The position numbers and the translations under genes were made by a program. A DNA stretch of 63,146 nt, taken from NCBI RefSeq assembly GCF_000725485.1, contig NZ_JOAG01000055.1:1-63146 (forward strand). Direction: 5' to 3'. This DNA comes from Nonomuraea candida. Lineage in GTDB: Bacteria; Actinomycetota; Actinomycetes; Streptosporangiales; Streptosporangiaceae. Position 1 is the first letter of the stretch, and every line of letters begins with the position of its first letter. Positions 36,949 through 45,857 of this stretch are shown in pieces. A model generated the notes under the pieces. The model saw only the letters and a program-made list of their open reading frames with translations. It made no database searches and was not told the origin of the DNA.

Positions 36949-37746
36949 ATGACATCTGTACTCGTGACGGGCGGAAGCGGACGTCTCGGACGGGCCGTGC
37001 TGGACGGGCTGGTCGCGGCGGGGCACGACGTGCGCGCGGCCAGCCGTACGGCGCGGGCCCCGGCCGGCGGCGTGCGCTGGGTGGTCGCGGACCTGACCAC
37101 CGGCAAGGGCGTGGCGGCGGCCGTGGCGGGGGCCGACGTGATCGTGCACCTGGCCTCGGCGCCCTACAAGGGCCGCTACACGCTCCGGGTGGAGCTCGAC
37201 GGCACGTCCACGCTGCTGGCGGCGGCCAGGGAGGCCGGGGTCCGGCACCTCATCTACACGTCGATCGTGGGCGCGGACCGGGTGCCGTGGGGATATTTCC
37301 GTACGAAGGTGCGCGCCGAACGCCTCGTCCGGGACGGCGGCGTGCCATGGACGATCGTCCGGGCCACCCAGTTCCACGAGTTCGTGGACCAGGCGCTGGC
37401 CGGCATGGCCCGGCTCGGTCTCGTGGTCGTCGATCCCGGCATCCCCGCCCAGCCCGTGGACGTCAGGGATCTGGCCGGCCACCTGGTGGCGCTGGCCGCG
37501 CGGGGGCCGGGCGGGGCGATCGAGGAGTACGGCGGGCCCGGGACGCTCACCATGGAGGCGGCCGCGCGGGCCTGGTTGCGCGCCCGCCGGCTGCGCAGAC
37601 CCGTGCTACGGGTGCGCGTGCCCGGCGCGCTGGGCCACGCCTTCCGGGCCGGCCACCTCACCGCGAAGACCGGGCCCACGGGCGGGATCACCTGGGAGGA
37701 CTACCTGCGCACCCGGCCGGACGGAGCCCCGGAACGAACTCCCTGA
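36949..37746 (+). CDS. NmrA/SDR-like NAD(P)-binding protein
   Basis: 265 residues from the ATG at 36949. An atypical SDR with nucleotide-binding VTGGSGRLG (6-14), an HLIYTSIVGAD strand near 100 and no YxxxK in the usual place (a YFRTK is present near 115). The pattern matches NmrA-like or DUF-type epimerase homologues that act as redox sensors or reductases. It is convergent with the Gln-rich membrane protein gene. The function is not determined. Confidence 0.82.
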   Translation: MTSVLVTGGSGRLGRAVLDGLVAAGHDVRAASRTARAPAGGVRWVVADLTTGKGVAAAVAGADVIVHLASAPYKGRYTLRVELDGTSTLLAAAREAGVRHLIYTSIVGADRVPWGYFRTKVRAERLVRDGGVPWTIVRATQFHEFVDQALAGMARLGLVVVDPGIPAQPVDVRDLAGHLVALAARGPGGAIEEYGGPGTLTMEAAARAWLRARRLRRPVLRVRVPGALGHAFRAGHLTAKTGPTGGITWEDYLRTRPDGAPERTP

Positions 37747-37846
37747 GCAGGACCGGTGCCGGTGCCCGGCTCGGCGCGCGGCCCTGCGCGCGGCCCTGCG
37801 CGGGCCGGCGTCGCGGTCTGGGCGGGGCTCCGGCGGGGATGGCGGT

Positions 37847-38383
37847 TCAGCCCTGGCCGAAGGGCGGGTTCTGCGGCGGCTGCCACCCGGGCTGCTGCTG
37901 CTGGAACGGCGGCTGCTGCTGCGGCGCGCCCTGCTGCTGCGGCGCGCCCTGCTGCGGGGCCCCCTGCGGCCACTGGGCCTGCTGAGGCTGCTGCTGGGGC
38001 CCCTGCTGCCACCCCTGCTGCGGCTGCTGCCAGCCGCCCTGGGCCGGCGGGGCGGGCTGGGGCGGGTTCCTCCGGGCGACCACGGCGAAGATCAGCAGCC
38101 CGGTCCCGGCCCCCTGGACGATCAGCGTGACCAGGTTGACGACCACGATGAACGGCTCGTACCCGCCGGGCCCCAGAGCCTGGTAGATGGCCTGGAACCC
38201 GAGCGCCATGACGCCGGAGATCACCACCCCGATCAGCAGCACGACGCAGCCCGCGATGCCCATCACGGACGCGCGCCCGTGCTCCTTCTTGCGCGCCACC
38301 ATCAACGCGATGCCGCCCAGCAGCAGGGCGCTCAGCACGATCAGGGTGAGGATGTTGACGAGGCCGGAAAGGGAGGACAACAA
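37847..38383 (-). CDS. Four-helix membrane protein with Gln/Pro-rich tail
   Basis: 178 residues. The start is a TTG at 38383 (two TTG codons in a row) with TGGAGC upstream; no ATG or GTG fits. Hydrophobic helices at about 8-30, 42-62, 78-98 and a partial fourth. The last 70 residues are almost only Gln, Pro, Gly and Trp (QQPQQGWQQGPQQQ), a low-complexity cytoplasmic or surface tail. No recognised domain beyond a general actinobacterial membrane-protein-with-Q/P-tail type. Confidence 0.7.
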   Translation of the reverse strand: MLSSLSGLVNILTLIVLSALLLGGIALMVARKKEHGRASVMGIAGCVVLLIGVVISGVMALGFQAIYQALGPGGYEPFIVVVNLVTLIVQGAGTGLLIFAVVARRNPPQPAPPAQGGWQQPQQGWQQGPQQQPQQAQWPQGAPQQGAPQQQGAPQQQPPFQQQQPGWQPPQNPPFGQG

Positions 38384-38419
38384 GAGCTGCTCCAGGGATA
38401 GGGGACGACTGCGACGACG

Positions 38420-40216
38420 CTACGCGGACTCGCGGGCTTCTTCCACCGCGCGGGTGATGGAGTCGAGATCGTGGCCGCCTTCGTACCGCACGCCGTTCAG
38501 GAAGAGGGTGGGGGTGCCGCGCACGCCGCTGTCGCGGCCGGACTCCTCGTCCACCGCGATCCTGGCGACGTGGCGCGAGACGTCGGCCCAGGGGGTGACG
38601 TCCAGCTCGGCGGCGTAGTGCTCCAGGTCGGCGTCGGTCAGGAAGCGCTGGTTGTCGTAGAGGATGTCGTGCATCTCCCAGAACCTGCCCCGGTCGGCGG
38701 CGGCCTCGGCGACGGTGGCGGCGGCCGTCGCGCGCGGGTGCAGGGAGCGCAGCGGGAAGTGCCGGAAGACCAGCCGCACGTCGGGGTTCTTGCGCCGGAC
38801 CTCCTCCAGGATCGGGTGGAGCCGGCCGCAGTAGGGGCACTCGAAGTCGCCGTATTCGACGATCGTGATCCGCGCGTCGGCCGGGCCGCGCACGTGGTCA
38901 CCCGGCCCGACCGGCACGGCCAGGGTGGTGGGCAGCTCCTCGTCGGGCTCGGCCTCGGGCGGCGCGCACACCCCGCCCCGGTCCCACGCCAGCCGGAAGA
39001 TCAGCCAGCCCAGCGCGGCGGACAGCAGGGAGCCCGCCAGGATGCCGATCTTCGCCTGGTCGCGCACCGCCGGGTCCTCGAAGGCCAGCTCCACGATGAA
39101 CAGCGCCACCGTGAACCCGATCCCCGACACGGCCGCCCCGCCCAGCAGCTGCCCCCACACCAGGTTGCCCGGCAGGACGCCCCAGCCGAACCGCAGCGGC
39201 AGCCAGGTGCCCAGCGCGATGCCCGCGACCTTGCCCAGCAGCAGCCCCAGCGCCACGCCGATGGCGACGGGCGAGGTGAGGGCGGCCCGCAGCGTCTCGC
39301 CGTCGAGGCGCACCCCGGCGTTGGCCAGGGCGAAGACGGGCACGATCACGTAGCTGCTCCACGGGTGCAGCCGCAGTTGCAGCCGCTCGTTCACCGAGAC
39401 GGCCCGCTGCACGCGCCGCGCCGCCTCCCTGGCGGCCTGCGCGCTGGGCTCGCTGGTGAACTCCTGTACGGCCTCCCCGGCCAGCAGCAGCTTGTGGTCG
39501 GTGGGCGCGTACACGAAGACGAGCGCCCCGAGCGCGATGCCGACCAGCGTCGGGTGGATGCCGCTCTCCAGCGTGGCCACCCACAACGCGAACCCCAGCA
39601 CGATGTACGCCGGCGCCCGCCAGATCTTCAGCCACCGCAACGTCACGATGGCCGCCAGCAGCAGCAGGGCGCTGAGCAGGGCGGGCACGGACAGGCTGGC
39701 GGTGTAGAAGAGCGCGATGATCATGATCGCGAGCACGTCGTCCACGATGGCCAGCGTCAGCAGGAACGCCCGCAGCGGATCGGGGCAGCGCGCCCCCACC
39801 ACGGCGAGCAGGCCCAGCACGAAGGCCGTGTCGGTGGCGATCGGCACTCCCCACCCGCCGGCCCCCGGCCCGCCCCAGTTGAGCAGCAGGTAGACCCCGG
39901 CCGGCACCAGCATGCCGCCGAACGCCGCCACCGCCGGCACCGCGATCAGCCGCCGGTCCCTGAGCTGCCCGAGCCGCACCTCGTAGGAGATCTCGAGCCC
40001 GATGAGGAAGAAGAAGACGGTCATGAGCCCGTCGTTGACCCAGTGGCGCAGGTCCAGCGAGAACTGGGCGTCCCCGAAGGAGATCCCCATCGGCGTGTGC
40101 CAGAACGCCTCGTAGGTGTCGCCCCAGGGCGAGTTGGCCCACAGCAGGGCCGCCGCCGTGGCGGCCAGCAGCACGCTGGTGCTGCCCGCCTCGGTCCTCA
40201 GGAACGTCCGCAACAT
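38420..40216 (-). CDS. nhaA: Na+/H+ antiporter NhaA fused to a DsbA-like thioredoxin domain
   Basis: 598 residues. NhaA occupies about 1-395, with the ion-binding pair D159-D160 in LAIVDDVLAI and the TDTAF helix-4 segment. After a short linker, residues about 420-598 form a DsbA-family domain with C460-P-Y-C463 and the cis-Pro region GVRGTPTLFL. NhaA exchanges sodium for protons. The fused domain would oxidise or reduce thiols, by topology probably on the cytoplasmic or outer face next to the transporter. Such fusions occur in several actinobacteria; their joint role is unknown. Confidence 0.94.
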   Translation of the reverse strand: MLRTFLRTEAGSTSVLLAATAAALLWANSPWGDTYEAFWHTPMGISFGDAQFSLDLRHWVNDGLMTVFFFLIGLEISYEVRLGQLRDRRLIAVPAVAAFGGMLVPAGVYLLLNWGGPGAGGWGVPIATDTAFVLGLLAVVGARCPDPLRAFLLTLAIVDDVLAIMIIALFYTASLSVPALLSALLLLAAIVTLRWLKIWRAPAYIVLGFALWVATLESGIHPTLVGIALGALVFVYAPTDHKLLLAGEAVQEFTSEPSAQAAREAARRVQRAVSVNERLQLRLHPWSSYVIVPVFALANAGVRLDGETLRAALTSPVAIGVALGLLLGKVAGIALGTWLPLRFGWGVLPGNLVWGQLLGGAAVSGIGFTVALFIVELAFEDPAVRDQAKIGILAGSLLSAALGWLIFRLAWDRGGVCAPPEAEPDEELPTTLAVPVGPGDHVRGPADARITIVEYGDFECPYCGRLHPILEEVRRKNPDVRLVFRHFPLRSLHPRATAAATVAEAAADRGRFWEMHDILYDNQRFLTDADLEHYAAELDVTPWADVSRHVARIAVDEESGRDSGVRGTPTLFLNGVRYEGGHDLDSITRAVEEARESA

Positions 40217-40280
40217 CTGAGATCTCCCCCCGGAGATCCGATATTACGAGGCTCCCTGATCGTCGCCCCCGGGGCGGGGG

Positions 40281-40961
40281 TCACAGGAACAGGCGCACCG
40301 CCGCGTCCCTGGCCAGCAGGAACCCGACGATCGCGATCCCCCAGCTCAGCATCGACGACGAGTGCCTGGCCAGCCAGCCGCGCAGCCGCTCCAGCTTCGG
40401 CTCCAGCCACTTGCCCGCCACCGCGCGCACCCCGATGAGCACCAGCACCGGCACGAACATCACCAGCACGTACGCCCCCAGCACCGGCAGCCACTGCGCC
40501 ACCGCCAGCCCGCTGGTCGTCATGATGCCGATCGCGGCCAGGTAGGGCACCATCGTGGCCACCTCCAGGACCCCGGCGGTCAGCCCCAGCAGCATCATCG
40601 TCCCCGGCCCGCCGACCCGCGGCTCGAACGTGCGCTGCGGCAGCCCCCGCTTGGCCCGCCACTTCGGGTCGAACCGCCAGCTCAGCAGGAACAGTCCCAC
40701 GCCCAGGACGAGCTGCGCGATGTGGGCGGGCCGGCTGTGCAGCGTGTCTCCCAGCGCCTCCATCGCCGCCGACAGCCCCAGCATCAGCGCCACCCCGACC
40801 AGGAAGTAGAAGACGGCCACGGTGAGCAGGTAGATCCCCAGCCGGGCTCCCCGCGAACGGTCCAGGGCCAGCAGCAGGTAGACGGGGATGCCGAAGGTCC
40901 CGAAGCTGGTGCTGTCGACCAGCGCCAGGGCCGCGAGGGTGAGCAGGAGCGCGATCGTCAT
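40281..40961 (-). CDS. GAP/Sap family membrane protein (LysE-type fold)
   Basis: 226 residues, ATG at 40961. Six hydrophobic segments, with a conserved start ALLLTLAALALVDSTSFGT and a middle GLTAGVLEVATMVPY, match the GAP (sulfolipid-1-addressing, Sap) family of mycobacteria, which is thought to export lipids or small molecules. It lies 64 bp upstream of nhaA in the same orientation and may share its transcript. Confidence 0.82.
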   Translation of the reverse strand: MTIALLLTLAALALVDSTSFGTFGIPVYLLLALDRSRGARLGIYLLTVAVFYFLVGVALMLGLSAAMEALGDTLHSRPAHIAQLVLGVGLFLLSWRFDPKWRAKRGLPQRTFEPRVGGPGTMMLLGLTAGVLEVATMVPYLAAIGIMTTSGLAVAQWLPVLGAYVLVMFVPVLVLIGVRAVAGKWLEPKLERLRGWLARHSSSMLSWGIAIVGFLLARDAAVRLFL

Positions 40962-41044
40962 GAGGGAATCATCCCGGCGGCGGGCGGGCGGCCGCCTCCT
41001 TCGCCGGGCTGAACCCGGTGTACATCCTTCTGCTCACCCCGGGC

Positions 41045-41080
41045 CGGCCCGGCCGGTGGTGCGGCTCACCGGCCGGGCCG
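41045..41080. terminator. Strong hairpin after the DyP gene
   Basis: Perfect 14-bp stem (41045-41058 with 41067-41080), 8-nt loop, just beyond the DyP stop at 41092 on the minus strand. There is no T run, as is common here. Confidence 0.6.
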
Positions 41081-41091
41081 ACGGGGGTGTG

Positions 41092-42462
41092 CTACAGGTT
41101 GCGCAGGTAGGCCAGGGACGGGGCGAAGAAGTATTCGCCGCCCATCATCGTGACGGTCTGCGCGACCTGGGCGTGCGGCTCGGACTGCTCGGGCCGGCCC
41201 CAGACCTTCGGGAAGGTCACCTTGAGGCCGCGCTCGCCCTGCCCGATGACCGGGTCGTGGCCGGTCGCCTCGACCTCGAAGTCCTCGTTGTTCGCCCAGG
41301 ACTGCTGGGTGAACTCGAACTGGCCCGGCAGGCTGCTGTTGAACGCCATGAACAGCAGCCCGACCTCCCCGCTGGGCCGGTCGCCGGGCGGGGAGTCGTC
41401 CCACGGCTCGTCGGTGCGCTCGCCGTAGGTCTGCCCCCGCCTGGCCATGATCACCTCACGTCCGAACGAGCGCGGGTTGGTCTTCCTGACGTGCCCCGAG
41501 AAGGGGCACTTGGAGCCGTCGTCGCCGTCGAAGCTGAAGTCGTTGACCACCGGCCCGCCGGTCGCCTTCGGCTTGAGCGTCAAGGGGGTGCCGTCCTTGA
41601 AGCGACCGACGAGCATGGCGCCCGCCCGGTCGCGGTCGGCCCCCTCCAGGCCCAGGCTGTCGGCCAGGTCGCGCTCGATCTCCTTGAACGCCCGCACGTT
41701 CTGCTCCAGCTTCCTGAACACCAGGTAGCTGCCGTGGTGGCGGCCGGGGTCGGGCGCGAACGGGTCGGGCACCAGGATGTTGCTCAGCGGGAACGCCGGG
41801 TCCCAGTGCCGCTTCGGCTCCTTGTCCACCTCGTCCTTGACGAACAGCGGCTGGCTGCGGCCGTCGACGTATCCGAAGTGCTCGATGCCGTCGCCCGCGG
41901 GGTTGCGCATGCCCTGCCCCCGCTCCTCGCCCAGCAGCCGGGCGCTCGCGGGCAGGTCGCCGAGGATCTCCTCGCGCAGCCGGGCCACCGGGCCCGGCTC
42001 GGCGTCGCCGATCAGGATGACGGCGTGGATCTCCCGCTGATAGACGCGCTCCCACTCCTCCACGGGCGGGTCGTTGACGAACCCGGTCCGCCGCTTCATG
42101 CCGTCGCGGAAGGCCGCGTCGCCGAACTTGCGCACGTCCTCGACCGAGTGGCCGAGGTCGCGGTAGCCGGCCTTGCTGATGCCGATCCCGACGTACGGGG
42201 TGCCGCGGCGGCGGCCGGTGGCGAAGTCGCGCACCTCCTCCAGGTGCCGGCGGGCCGACTTCATCTTCGTGGTCGCGACGCGGCGCAGGAACGCCCGGCC
42301 CTCGGCCGCGTCGTTGAACCGGACGAACAGCACCGACAGGTGCTCACGGACGTGCGCCCGCAGGATGTTCGGCTGGAGATTGTCGAGCATCGCCTTGGTG
42401 TCCGCGTCGAGCGTGGCCGAGTCCCAGGCCAAGGGTCGTTCGTTGTGCAGGTCGACAGGCAT
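41092..42462 (-). CDS. DyP-type heme peroxidase
   Basis: 456 residues from the ATG at 42462, with GAAGGGA upstream. The distal motif GYVDGR holds catalytic D200; the proximal heme ligand is probably H324 in CPFSGHVRKTNPR. DyP enzymes use H2O2 to oxidise dyes, phenolics and lignin fragments. No signal peptide is visible, so it is cytoplasmic, encapsulated or exported by another route. The 456-residue length with inserts resembles the larger C/D-type group. The gene follows the LPMO gene on the same strand (158 bp gap), suggesting a shared biomass role. Confidence 0.92.
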   Translation of the reverse strand: MPVDLHNERPLAWDSATLDADTKAMLDNLQPNILRAHVREHLSVLFVRFNDAAEGRAFLRRVATTKMKSARRHLEEVRDFATGRRRGTPYVGIGISKAGYRDLGHSVEDVRKFGDAAFRDGMKRRTGFVNDPPVEEWERVYQREIHAVILIGDAEPGPVARLREEILGDLPASARLLGEERGQGMRNPAGDGIEHFGYVDGRSQPLFVKDEVDKEPKRHWDPAFPLSNILVPDPFAPDPGRHHGSYLVFRKLEQNVRAFKEIERDLADSLGLEGADRDRAGAMLVGRFKDGTPLTLKPKATGGPVVNDFSFDGDDGSKCPFSGHVRKTNPRSFGREVIMARRGQTYGERTDEPWDDSPPGDRPSGEVGLLFMAFNSSLPGQFEFTQQSWANNEDFEVEATGHDPVIGQGERGLKVTFPKVWGRPEQSEPHAQVAQTVTMMGGEYFFAPSLAYLRNL

Positions 42463-42620
42463 TGCCGTGTCCCTTCCCCGTTTCCGTCGGAAATCGGGCC
42501 CCCTTGCGCGCCCAGGATGAATCGCCTTGTCGCGAATCCCCCGTCTTGCGACGCGCCCCTTCAGTAGGACTGCCGAGGGGGCGGGAAAGTTTCCCCGAAG
42601 GGACACGCCTGATTTCCCGA

Positions 42621-43682
42621 TCAGTTCACGGTGAGCGCGGTGCGCGCGACGCCGCCGTCCTTGCAGCGCACGGTCACGGCGTGCGTGCCGGCCTTGGCCG
42701 CCTTCAGGGCCGGCGCCCAGGCGACCGTGGGCACGCCGGGCGCGTTGCGGGGCGTGGCGAAGGCGTACGAGGTGACGTCGCGCACCTGGGAGCCGCCGCA
42801 GACGGCCGTCACCTTCACCCGCGCGCCCACGGCGACGGTGGCGGGAGAGACGCCGACGCCCGCGTTGACCGCGGCCAGGGAGCCGCCGCCGCCGGGCGGG
42901 CGGGTGGCGGTGGCCGTGGGCTTCGGCGTCCCCGTGCCGGTCGGCCCCGGCGTCGCCGTGCCCGTGCCGGTGGGGGCGGGCGTGGGAGTGGGCTTGGGCG
43001 TCGCGGTGGGCTTGCCGGTCGGCGTCGGCGCGGGGGAGGGGTTGCTCTGCCCGAAGACCACGTCCGAGCAGGAGTAGAACGCCTCCGGGCTGTCGCTGCG
43101 CTGCCAGATCGCGTAGATCAGGTGACGGCCCTGCCGGGACGGGAGCTTGGCCGTCATCGTGTAGTAGCCGTCGGCCACGACCGGGTTCTGCACGCTGTGG
43201 AACGGCCTGGCCTCCAGGTCCGACCACTTCAGCGGCCTGGCGGGGTCGTAGCCGTCCTTGGTGAGGTACAGCTCGAAGGCGCCCTTGTGCGGCGCGGTCG
43301 CGCGGAACCTGAAGGTGTGGGAGGCGCCGCTCGTCATGGTCGTCGCCGGCCAGTCGGCGCGGGCCTGGTCGAAGCCGCGGTACTTGTCCCGGCCGGCGCT
43401 GCACAGCTCCCCGTCGGGGATGATCTCGCGGTGCCGGCCCGCGGCGTCGGCGACGTTGACCTCGTTCCAGTCGTACAGGGGCTGCGTGCCGCCCATCGCG
43501 ACGGCCTGCTTGCACGCGGCCGACTTCGGGCTCTCCGGCCCTTCGCTGTAGCAGACCATCAGGCGGCTGGGCGGGTTGCTCATCGTGCCGTGCGCGGAGG
43601 CGGTGCCGGGGGCGACGGCGAGCGCGAGCAGCGTGGGGGCGGCCAGGGTGGTGGCGACGAGCGCCTTGCGGTTGATCTGCAT
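42621..43682 (-). CDS. AA10 lytic polysaccharide monooxygenase with Ig-like C-terminal domain
   Basis: 353 residues from the ATG at 43682 (AAGGTGG just upstream); a GTG three codons earlier is less likely. The signal peptide is cleaved after ALAVAPGTASA, leaving H31 as residue 1 of the mature enzyme. The copper brace is completed by H122 (GASHTFRF). The catalytic domain ends near 210 (IYAIWQRSDSPEAFYSCSD), then a 60-residue Pro/Thr linker and an Ig-like module (about 280-353) that is not a known CBM. It cleaves chitin or cellulose oxidatively; this sequence type is often chitin/cellulose-active. It needs a reductant and O2/H2O2. Confidence 0.94.
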   Translation of the reverse strand: MQINRKALVATTLAAPTLLALAVAPGTASAHGTMSNPPSRLMVCYSEGPESPKSAACKQAVAMGGTQPLYDWNEVNVADAAGRHREIIPDGELCSAGRDKYRGFDQARADWPATTMTSGASHTFRFRATAPHKGAFELYLTKDGYDPARPLKWSDLEARPFHSVQNPVVADGYYTMTAKLPSRQGRHLIYAIWQRSDSPEAFYSCSDVVFGQSNPSPAPTPTGKPTATPKPTPTPAPTGTGTATPGPTGTGTPKPTATATRPPGGGGSLAAVNAGVGVSPATVAVGARVKVTAVCGGSQVRDVTSYAFATPRNAPGVPTVAWAPALKAAKAGTHAVTVRCKDGGVARTALTVN

Positions 43683-43789
43683 GCTGACCACCTTGGAGCA
43701 CCTGAAATGCCGAAATAGTCGGCTTAAGTGTCCTTTAAGGCTGCCTTACGCAGCTCTTCAGCCGCTCCCGTCCGGAGCCGCCAGACGGT

Positions 43790-45067
43790 TCAGGTGTCGC
43801 CGTCGGTACGGAGCCAGACCTGCACCTGGGCCCCGCCCAGGGACGAGCGGTCCAGCCGCAGCGAGCCGCCCGTCGACTCGGCCAGCCGCCGCGCGATGTC
43901 CAGCCCCAGCCCGGTGGACCCGCTCCCGCTGGCCCCCCGCTCCAGCGCCGCCTCCGGGTCCGGGATGCCCGGCCCCGCGTCGGCCACCAGGATGCCGACC
44001 ACGTCCCTGCCCTCGTGCAGCGTGACGCCGAACGCCGTCCCCTCGGCCGTGTGCCGGAACACGTTCCCGAGCAGCGCGTCCACCACCGCCGTCAGCTCCC
44101 CGGCCGGCACGGGCGCCCGCACCGGCAGCTCGGCCCCGATCAGCTCCCACGGCCGCCCCTGGTCCTCGGCCAGCGCCGACCAGAACGCCAGCCGCTCGCG
44201 CAGCACCTCGGCGGCGTCGCACGACCTGGCCGCCCGCGACGGCCGCCGGGCCGCCGAGATGATCGTCGTGATCTCGCCCTCCAGGCGGGCCAGGGCCTGC
44301 CTGCTGGACTCCGCCTGCGGGCCGAGCTGGTCCAGGCTGAGCCGCAGCGCGGTCAGCGGCGTGCGCAGGCGGTGCGACAGGTCGGCCGCCAGCTCCCGCT
44401 CGGCCGCCAGGAGGTGGGTGACCCGGCTGGCCATGGAGTTGAACGCGGTCGCCGCCGCCTGGAGCTCCGGCGGGCCGTCGGGGTGGATGCGCTCGCTCAG
44501 GTCGCCGGAGCCGAGCGCCGTGGCGGCCGTGCCGAGGCGGCGCGCGGCGCGTACGATCCTGGCCCCGAGGCGGTCGCCGACCAGCACCGAGCCGATCACG
44601 AGCACCACGGCCACCCCGGTCAGCACCGCCCAGGAGGCGAACACGCCCCGGTTGAGGTCGTCGGCGGGCACGAACACCTCGACCACCGCGCTCCGGCCGC
44701 CGTCCAGCGCCACGGGGCGCAGCAGCGCGTACCCGCCGTCCAGCGGCACCGTGCCCGCCCTGGTCTGCGCCGCGGCCCCGGACACCTCGGCGGCCGGCGC
44801 GCGGGACGTGCCCACGGTCGCGCCGCCCTCGACGTGGACGGCCAGCAGGCCGCGCCGGCCCGCCTCCGTACGCGCCATCGCGTGCCCCAGGTCGTCGCTC
44901 CCGGTCGTCAGCGCCAGCACCGGCACCAGCGCCGACGCCTGCCGCTCGGCGTTCGCCACCGCCCTGCTCTGCGCGGTCTCCTTGACGATCAGCGCGAGCG
45001 GCACCAGGAAGGCGAGCGCGACCATCGAGGTGACGGCGACCATCAGCACCGCCAGCGTCCGCCTCAT
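43790..45067 (-). CDS. Two-component sensor histidine kinase
   Basis: 425 residues, ATG at 45067. Two membrane helices (about 7-30 and 142-163) flank an extracellular sensor of 110 residues. HAMP (about 165-215) precedes the dimerisation/phosphorylation motif DLSHRLRTPLTAL with H232. The ATPase part has the N box ALLGNVFRHT, DAGPGIPD and STGLGLDIARRLAE. It phosphorylates the response regulator encoded upstream. The HK stop is 108 bp from the LPMO start, so regulation of the LPMO by this pair is possible but unproven. Confidence 0.94.
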   Translation of the reverse strand: MRRTLAVLMVAVTSMVALAFLVPLALIVKETAQSRAVANAERQASALVPVLALTTGSDDLGHAMARTEAGRRGLLAVHVEGGATVGTSRAPAAEVSGAAAQTRAGTVPLDGGYALLRPVALDGGRSAVVEVFVPADDLNRGVFASWAVLTGVAVVLVIGSVLVGDRLGARIVRAARRLGTAATALGSGDLSERIHPDGPPELQAAATAFNSMASRVTHLLAAERELAADLSHRLRTPLTALRLSLDQLGPQAESSRQALARLEGEITTIISAARRPSRAARSCDAAEVLRERLAFWSALAEDQGRPWELIGAELPVRAPVPAGELTAVVDALLGNVFRHTAEGTAFGVTLHEGRDVVGILVADAGPGIPDPEAALERGASGSGSTGLGLDIARRLAESTGGSLRLDRSSLGGAQVQVWLRTDGDT

Positions 45068-45089
45068 CGCGGCCCTCTTCGCGATTCGC

Positions 45090-45179
45090 CGGCCATCGGA
45101 GAGCCGGTCGTCGTGGGGCGGGTCATCGGAGGGCCGGTCATCGGAGAGCCGGTCATCGGGGGGCCGGTCATCGGGGGGC
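45090..45179 (-). repeat. 15-bp tandem repeat between response regulator and kinase genes
   Basis: Six 15-bp units close to CGGTCATCGGGGGGC (plus strand), covering the end of the regulator gene (stop at 45168-45170) and most of the 100-bp spacer before the kinase start. Confidence 0.9.
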
Positions 45180-45845
45180 CGACAGCATGAAGCCCACGCC
45201 GCGCACGGTGTGCAGGTAGCGGGGCCGGGAGGCGCTCTCGCCGAGCTTGCGGCGCAACCACGACAGGTGCACGTCGATCGTCTGGTCGTCGCCGTAGGCC
45301 AGCCGCCAGACCTCCGACAGCAGCTCCCTGCGGGTGACGACCCGGTCGGCGCGGGCGGCGAGGTAGGCGAGCAGGTCGAACTCGCGCCTGGTCAGCGCGA
45401 GCGGCGCGCCGTCGAGCGCGGCCTCGCGCCGGTCCACCTCCACGACCAGGCCGCCCACCCGTAACGTGCGCGGCGCGGGCGCGGACCTGGCCCGGCGCAG
45501 CACGGCGTCCAGCCGGGCGCTGAGATGGTCGCCGGAGAAGGGCTTGACCAGGTAGTCGTCGGCGCCGGCGCGCAGCAGCCGGACGATCTCGGCCTCGTCG
45601 TCGCGGGCGGTGGCCACGATGACCGGCACGTCGGAGATGCCGCGCACCATGCGCAGCGCCTCGGAGCCGTCGAGGTCGGGCAGCCCGAGGTCGAGGATGA
45701 CGGCGTCGGGAGGGGACTGGGAGATCTCCCTGAGCGCGTCGAGGGCGCAGCCCGCGCTGCGGACGGCGTGCTCCCGCAGGCCCAGCTCGTGGATGATCGC
45801 CGACCTGACGAATTCGTCGTCTTCGACTACGAGAACCGTCGCCAT
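45168..45845 (-). CDS. OmpR-family response regulator
   Basis: 225 residues from the ATG at 45845. Receiver domain (1-115) with acidic pocket E8-D9-D10, phosphorylation site D52 (VILDLGLPD) and K in YLVKPFSGD. Winged-helix DNA-binding domain (about 130-222) with RREFDLLAYL and RYLHTVRGVGF. It pairs with the kinase 100 bp downstream. Its start is only 27 bp from a divergent gene; the two seem to share a -10 element, and its leader would be about 5 nt. Confidence 0.95.
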   Translation of the reverse strand: MATVLVVEDDEFVRSAIIHELGLREHAVRSAGCALDALREISQSPPDAVILDLGLPDLDGSEALRMVRGISDVPVIVATARDDEAEIVRLLRAGADDYLVKPFSGDHLSARLDAVLRRARSAPAPRTLRVGGLVVEVDRREAALDGAPLALTRREFDLLAYLAARADRVVTRRELLSEVWRLAYGDDQTIDVHLSWLRRKLGESASRPRYLHTVRGVGFMLSAPR

Positions 45846-45857
45846 GGGGCCCCACCG

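Noticed and set aside
37254..37691. Antisense gene within the NmrA-like gene
   Set aside because: Low-complexity product and no ribosome-binding site; a shadow frame.
41092..43701. Single 869-residue minus-strand open frame covering DyP and the LPMO region
   Set aside because: Only the part from 42462 down (DyP) is homologous; the upstream part is an out-of-frame reading of the LPMO gene.
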